Positions 6,499-9,794 of a DNA stretch of 9,794 nt are shown one piece after another. The notes under the pieces were generated by a model, which had not been told where the DNA came from, made no database searches, and saw only the letters and a list, made by a program, of their open reading frames with translations. The stretch is from Candidatus Omnitrophota bacterium (GTDB taxonomy: Bacteria; Omnitrophota; Koll11; Gygaellales; Profunditerraquicolaceae). Where the stretch lies: NCBI GenBank assembly GCA_028719045.1, contig JAQULD010000059.1:1-9794 (forward strand), read 5' to 3'. The position numbers were made by a program, and so were the translations under genes. Position 1 is the stretch's first letter. Each line of letters opens with the position of its first letter.

Positions 6499-6801
6499 TT
6501 ACGTTTTTCTCACAAAGGCGATGCCGGTGACGTATTTCTCACGGTCGTGTATATTAAGGCAGTAGGTGACCTTTCCCCAAAGGCCGGTCGCGTCTTCGCA
6601 ATGAGTAAAAGGGAATTTTATCTACAACTTTATGTTTTCTTTCTCTTGAATGGATTTATCGCTGATAAAGCAAAGCCCTCCGGGATTTATATTGTCTACC
6701 GGGAAATCGGACGCTACAGCATATTGTTTGGGTTCGATTATCCTGCAGCTGAGTTTTGAATCAGGAACCTTTACCCTGCCCCAACGCCGTTTGTCTTCCA
6801 T
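6499..6801 (-). pseudogene. PilZ-domain protein interrupted by an in-frame amber codon
   Basis: PilZ domains bind cyclic di-GMP. This frame encodes 59 residues, then TAG (6622-6624), then 40 further residues to a TAA at 6499-6501. Before the stop: KRRWGRVKV (4-12, an RxxxR motif) and VDNINPGGLCF (35-45, corresponding to the D-x-S-x-x-G motif, with Asn in place of Ser). After the stop: LWGKVTYC and KYVTGIAFV, which match the last PilZ strands. The full 100-codon length is that of a complete single PilZ domain. A single G-to-T change from GAG would create the TAG. ATG 6801 is preceded by AAGGAAGG; an in-frame GTG at 6807 abuts that site. If the stop is obeyed, the 59-residue product lacks part of the barrel and is probably inactive. 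It lies 59 bases after apgM and 19 before lysC. Confidence 0.75.
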
Positions 6802-6860
6802 CGCCACCTTCCTTTTAGTTTAAGATTATTCCTGCGCTTAATGCAACTTTTGAAACAAAT

Positions 6861-8054
6861 TTATTTAAGGATATACCCTAACAGTTCATGGCCCTTATCG
6901 AGGTATAAACTGCTTTTTTCCGCTTCTTTTTCATTGTATCCCGAAGCTCCTTCCCCGATAATATCCTTGCCGAATACCGCGAAAGGAACGGGGTCGCTGG
7001 TATGCGTTTTCAATGAGACAGGAGTCGGATGGTCCGCCAGGACCAGGATCCGGAAATTTTCTTTATGTTTAAAGGCCTCCAGGATAGTTCCCACTACCAG
7101 CTGGTCGAATCTTTCTATCGCGGTGATCTTTTCCCTCAGGTCTCCGTTATGGCCGGCTTCATCCGGAGCTTCCACGTGTAAAAAAACGAAATCATTGTGC
7201 TCCAGGCAGCGCAGGGCCGCTTTAGCTTTTCCTTCGTAATCAGTGTCGTAATATCCTGTCGCGCCCGGTACATCGACAACTTCCAGGCCGAGGATCCGTC
7301 CCAGCCCTTTTATCAAATCTACGGCTGAGATGACGCATCCCGAAAGGCCGTATTTGTCCTTAAATTTAGGCATATCCGGTTTTTTCCCCTGGCCCCAAAA
7401 CCAGAGCATGTTAGCCGGGTTCTCTTTCAGGTCGATCCTCACCAGGTTTATTTCGTGGTTTTCAAGTAGATTGCGGGAATCCCGCATCAATTTTACGATT
7501 AAGTCGCTGTTTTTTCCTTTAGGCAGGTTCTTCGGGATATTTTGCCCGATTATGTCATGGGGAGGCTTGCATTCCAGTTCATCCAGCCCCAGCGCGTGTC
7601 CGTTTTTAATTACGAGGAGGTTACGGTAACTGATGCCCGGGTAAAATCTAAAGTTTTCGTTTCCCAGTTTTTTACCGATAAATTCCATTAAAAGCGATGA
7701 TTCTTTAGAGCTTATGTGGCCGGAGCTGTAATCGGTTAAAGTTTCACCGGATACGGTGATCAGGTTGCAGCGAAAGGCGACGTCCCCTTCTTCCAGGTTG
7801 ATCCCGAGGTTCGCGGCTTCCAGCGGCCCCCTCCCGGTGTAAAAAACCTTAGGGTCATAACCGAGTATCGAAATATTGGCGACATCGGATGCCGGGTTCA
7901 TTTTTTCAGGGATAGTTTTTACCCTGCCTATTTTTCCGTGCAGGGCGAGAAAATCCATGTTCGGCGTCCGGGCAGCCTCTAAAGGCGTGCGCCCGTTTAG
8001 TTCGTCAACCGGATAATCGGCCATGCCGTCTGCGACAAGGATTATGTATTTCAT
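6861..8054 (-). CDS. apgM: ApgM-type cofactor-independent phosphoglycerate mutase / proposed homoserine kinase
   Basis: A 397-residue cytosolic enzyme of the alkaline phosphatase superfamily. The metal and nucleophile motifs are intact: LVADGMADYPV (6-16), PASDVANISILGYD (54-67, where Ser56 is the likely phospho-acceptor), HVEAPDEAGHNGD (293-305), ADHPTP (340-345) and KTHTSDPVPF (349-358). Archaeal-type ApgM interconverts 2- and 3-phosphoglycerate. A closely related bacterial subgroup has been proposed to act as homoserine kinase because it sits in threonine operons. Here it lies upstream of lysC and cimA, which favours the homoserine-kinase proposal, although no homoserine dehydrogenase or threonine synthase is in the window. 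The start ATG 8054 lies nine bases after the lemA stop and has no clear Shine-Dalgarno, so translation may be coupled to lemA. Confidence 0.88.
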   Translation of the reverse strand: MKYIILVADGMADYPVDELNGRTPLEAARTPNMDFLALHGKIGRVKTIPEKMNPASDVANISILGYDPKVFYTGRGPLEAANLGINLEEGDVAFRCNLITVSGETLTDYSSGHISSKESSLLMEFIGKKLGNENFRFYPGISYRNLLVIKNGHALGLDELECKPPHDIIGQNIPKNLPKGKNSDLIVKLMRDSRNLLENHEINLVRIDLKENPANMLWFWGQGKKPDMPKFKDKYGLSGCVISAVDLIKGLGRILGLEVVDVPGATGYYDTDYEGKAKAALRCLEHNDFVFLHVEAPDEAGHNGDLREKITAIERFDQLVVGTILEAFKHKENFRILVLADHPTPVSLKTHTSDPVPFAVFGKDIIGEGASGYNEKEAEKSSLYLDKGHELLGYILK

Positions 8055-8063
8055 AGCGATAAA

Positions 8064-8630
8064 TTAAAATTTAACTTCAGGGACAGTTTTGGCCTGTTCC
8101 TGGGCCTTGAAGTATTCCGTCGCCGTTTTATAGCCGGACATTCCCGCCACGATGTTCCCCGGGAACGTCCTGACGGTAATATTGTAATCTCTTACAGCTT
8201 CATTATAGCGCATTCTTTCTACCGCAATGCGGTTTTCCGTGCCGGATAATTCATCCATCAGCCTTAAAAAAGTCTGGTCGGCTTTTAGGGTGGGATAGTT
8301 TTCGGCAACCATAAGAAGCCGCGACAAAGCCCTGTCGATGTCTGAAGCGGCTTTTACTTTTTCGTCAACGTTTCCCGCTTTCGCCCACTGCGAGCGCGCG
8401 TTTGTAACATCCTCAAATACCGTTTTCTCGTGGGCGGCGTAACCTTTGACCGTATTGACAAGGTTAGGGATTAAATCATTCCTTCTTTGCAGCTGGTTTT
8501 CCACCTGCGCCCATTTAGCGGTGATAGTTTCGTTTTTTGAGACTATGGCGTTATAAACGGAAACGCCTGAGATAAAAACCACGGCAACGATTGCTAAAAT
8601 CGCTACAAGAACAATAGAAATACCTTTCAT
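8064..8630 (-). CDS. lemA: LemA family membrane-anchored protein
   Basis: A 188-residue LemA-family protein: one N-terminal membrane helix (about 5-27, ISIVLVAILAIVAVVFISGV), then long helices forming a bundle. The family hallmark WAQVENQLQRRNDLIPNLVNTVKGY is at about 40-64, and the C-terminal helix NEAVRDYNITVRTFPGNIVAG follows at about 143-163. Its molecular role is not settled. It is very often paired with a TPM-domain protein, as here, where the TPM gene ends 13 bases upstream. ATG 8630 is preceded by AAGGAG in that gap. The bundle would sit outside the cytoplasmic membrane if the helix acts as an N-in signal anchor. Confidence 0.95.
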   Translation of the reverse strand: MKGISIVLVAILAIVAVVFISGVSVYNAIVSKNETITAKWAQVENQLQRRNDLIPNLVNTVKGYAAHEKTVFEDVTNARSQWAKAGNVDEKVKAASDIDRALSRLLMVAENYPTLKADQTFLRLMDELSGTENRIAVERMRYNEAVRDYNITVRTFPGNIVAGMSGYKTATEYFKAQEQAKTVPEVKF

Positions 8631-8643
8631 AATCTCTCCTTTT

Positions 8644-9537
8644 TTAGAATCCTCCGCCTGCTCCTCCGCCTCCGCCTCCGCCTCCGCCGAAACCTCCGCC
8701 TCCGAAGCCGCCTCCGCCGAAACCTCCGCCTCCGTAATTAGAGTAAGTCCCTGTGCCGTATACCTGCGGTCCGAAGAAACTTTTACGTTTATCCGCAGGA
8801 AGGTTAACCCAATGAAAATAGCGTATGATCATGGAGCATCCATAGCCGGCTAATACCAGCGCGCTGGCTAATTTGGAAACATTTAAGAACGCGGCCGCGA
8901 ACAGCAAAGAAAAGGGCAATCCTACATAAACCGGCCAGAACAAATTCCAGAACAGGAAGAAAAAGAACGCGAACAAATATATAAAAGGGTCGTTTCCGGA
9001 CTTGCGTTGCGGCGCTTCAATAGTTACGCCCTGCAGGCTTTCCAGCACTACATTTTGGCTTCGCGCGATGGTTTTCGCTATTTCCATCACACCGTTATAC
9101 AGCCCTTGCTGGTAATCGCCGTTTTTAAAATAAGGCACCATATAATTCCTGCCTATTTCTCCGCAAAGGCCGTCAGGTAAAACCCCTTCCACGCCGTAAC
9201 CTGTTTCGATGCGCCAGCGCCTTTCCTGTATGGCCAGAAGCACGAGCACTCCGTTATCTTTACCTTTTTTCCCCGGTTTCCAGCTGTCAAAGAGCAGGCG
9301 GGCGTATTCTTTTTCGTCATAAGGAGCAATGCTGCCAATGGTGACGACCGCGATCTCAGCGCTGGTTTTTTCTTCAAGTTCCAGGATTATCGAGGAAAGT
9401 TTTTGCTTGTAACCTTCCGAGATCACCCCGGCGAAATCGTTGACTAACCCTTGCGGTTTGGGGACTGTCTCATTTGCCTGAACGCCGGTTATGGAAATTA
9501 CAAAGAACAAAGGAACTATCAGCCATTTCTTGAGCAT
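8644..9537 (-). CDS. TPM-domain (Psb32/YgcG-like) membrane protein with Gly-rich tail
   Basis: A 297-residue protein. It has a signal peptide (1-21, likely cut after VQA), then a TPM/TLP18.3 domain (about 28-160). Visible motifs are LVNDFAGVIS (31-40), SAEIAVVTI (59-67), GKKGKDNGVLVLLAI (89-103) and RIETGYGVEGVLPDG (109-123). Two hydrophobic segments follow (about 184-204 and 206-238), and a glycine/phenylalanine tail (269-297) ends the protein. The TPM domain should lie outside the cytoplasmic membrane. Family members have been linked to phosphatase activity or membrane-protein maintenance, with no general role proven. It is paired with lemA, a common arrangement. ATG 9537 starts five bases after the stop of the upstream frame and its ribosome-binding site is weak, which suggests coupling. 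Confidence 0.94.
   Translation of the reverse strand: MLKKWLIVPLFFVISITGVQANETVPKPQGLVNDFAGVISEGYKQKLSSIILELEEKTSAEIAVVTIGSIAPYDEKEYARLLFDSWKPGKKGKDNGVLVLLAIQERRWRIETGYGVEGVLPDGLCGEIGRNYMVPYFKNGDYQQGLYNGVMEIAKTIARSQNVVLESLQGVTIEAPQRKSGNDPFIYLFAFFFFLFWNLFWPVYVGLPFSLLFAAAFLNVSKLASALVLAGYGCSMIIRYFHWVNLPADKRKSFFGPQVYGTGTYSNYGGGGFGGGGFGGGGFGGGGGGGGGAGGGF
8647..8733 (-). repeat. Short tandem repeats encoding the Gly/Phe tail
   Basis: The 3' end of the TPM gene is a run of glycine codons built from short units close to GGAGGCGGAGGTTTCGGC, giving GGGGF-type peptide repeats and then a near-pure glycine run. Such tracts are typical of this family's C-terminus and are prone to length change by slippage. 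Confidence 0.85.
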
Positions 9538-9542
9538 AATGA

Positions 9543-9788
9543 TTATAATCCGTCTGTCAGGTCAGCGATCTTTTCCAGTTCCGCGGCAAAATCGAAAAAT
9601 AATCTTTCCGTTTCCCTGTAGTTCAACTTTAAATTTTTATTTTTAATTTCTAATATCCTGCTCGCGGCCCCGGTTCCTACGGAAAATTCCTTTACCAGCG
9701 ATTGTGATATCTCCTCTTTTTTATAGGTGGGGTTTTCCCCCTTAACCTTAAGAGGTTCCTTGCCCCGTGCAGGGGTGAAGTAACTGCT
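9543..9788 (-). CDS. Hypothetical protein, C-terminal fragment without a visible start
   Basis: An open frame of 81 codons ends with TAA (9543-9545), five bases before the TPM gene. The translation from about residue 22 on looks like real protein: KKEEISQSLVKEFSVG, a charged stretch KNKNLKLN, then ETERLFFDFAAELEKIADL, a likely amphipathic helix. I do not recognise the family; a helix-turn-helix or an oxygen-tolerance-type tail can only be guessed at. Oddly, the frame has an in-frame TAA at 9789-9791 and no ATG, GTG or early TTG after it. The gene is therefore frameshifted near the window edge, has lost its start, or begins at a rare codon. The boundary given is that of the open frame, not a proven start. 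Confidence 0.4.
   Translation of the reverse strand, partial: SSYFTPARGKEPLKVKGENPTYKKEEISQSLVKEFSVGTGAASRILEIKNKNLKLNYRETERLFFDFAAELEKIADLTDGL
9729..9775 (-). other. Three adjacent small hairpins
   Basis: Within 47 bases lie three short perfect stems: GGGG-TTTT-CCCC (9729-9740), AACCT-TAAG-AGGTT (9744-9757) and CCCC-GTGCA-GGGG (9763-9775), written on the plus strand. They overlap the 5' part of the startless frame at 9543-9788. They could be part of a structured RNA or an inserted repeat, or arise by chance in a G/C-run-rich stretch. Confidence 0.35.
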
Positions 9789-9794
9789 TTAAAC

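Noticed and set aside
6622..6624. Genome-wide reassignment of TAG as a sense codon
   Set aside because: TAG ends lysC and cimA at the lengths normal for those families, so it works as a stop codon here.
6802..6860. Possible sigma-70 promoter (TTGCAT, 17 bases, TTAAAC) before the PilZ gene
   Set aside because: The -10 element matches only three of six consensus positions, and the AT-rich gap gives such matches by chance.
9785..9793. TTTAAAG slippery heptamer on the minus strand as a programmed frameshift
   Set aside because: A -1 shift there would not lead into the frame that continues to 9543, and the upstream sequence is outside the window.

Overview
All genes in this window lie on the minus strand, so it reads right to left as one or a few long bacterial transcription units with gaps mostly under 35 bases. 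No tRNA, rRNA, transposase or CRISPR array was seen. GC is close to balanced and starts are mostly preceded by good Shine-Dalgarno sequences. The gene set suggests a Gram-negative-type, non-photosynthetic anaerobe such as Candidatus Omnitrophota or a related deep lineage. That placement is an inference from gene content (threonine-branch enzymes beside citramalate synthase, plus a Ycf46/Ycf35-type cassette); no marker gene here proves it.

From the 5' end of the transcript (right edge): a startless reading frame with several small hairpins (9543-9788); a TPM-domain membrane protein with a glycine-rich tail (8644-9537); LemA (8064-8630); ApgM-type phosphomutase or proposed homoserine kinase (6861-8054); a small PilZ-domain gene broken by an in-frame amber codon (6499-6801); aspartate kinase LysC (5262-6479); and (R)-citramalate synthase CimA (3661-5229). 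ApgM, LysC and CimA fit aspartate-family and threonine-independent isoleucine synthesis. LysC carries a strong internal ribosome-binding site and ATG exactly where a separate regulatory (beta) subunit would begin.

Next comes the most unusual part, 364-3633: a 60-residue protein, a Ycf46-like AAA+ ATPase, a double zinc-ribbon protein with a C-terminal membrane anchor, a Ycf35-like (DUF1257) protein and a DUF2997 protein. Ycf46, Ycf35 and DUF2997 are best known from cyanobacteria and plastids and have no settled biochemical role. Their clustering here with a membrane-tethered zinc-ribbon protein and no visible ferredoxin gene suggests a conserved AAA+ remodelling module unrelated to photosynthesis. 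A 140-base cluster of GC-rich inverted repeats with paired base changes sits inside this cassette, just before ycf35.

The left edge holds the first 112 codons of valyl-tRNA synthetase. No intergenic stretch exceeds about 170 bases, and no convincing promoter or intrinsic terminator was found.
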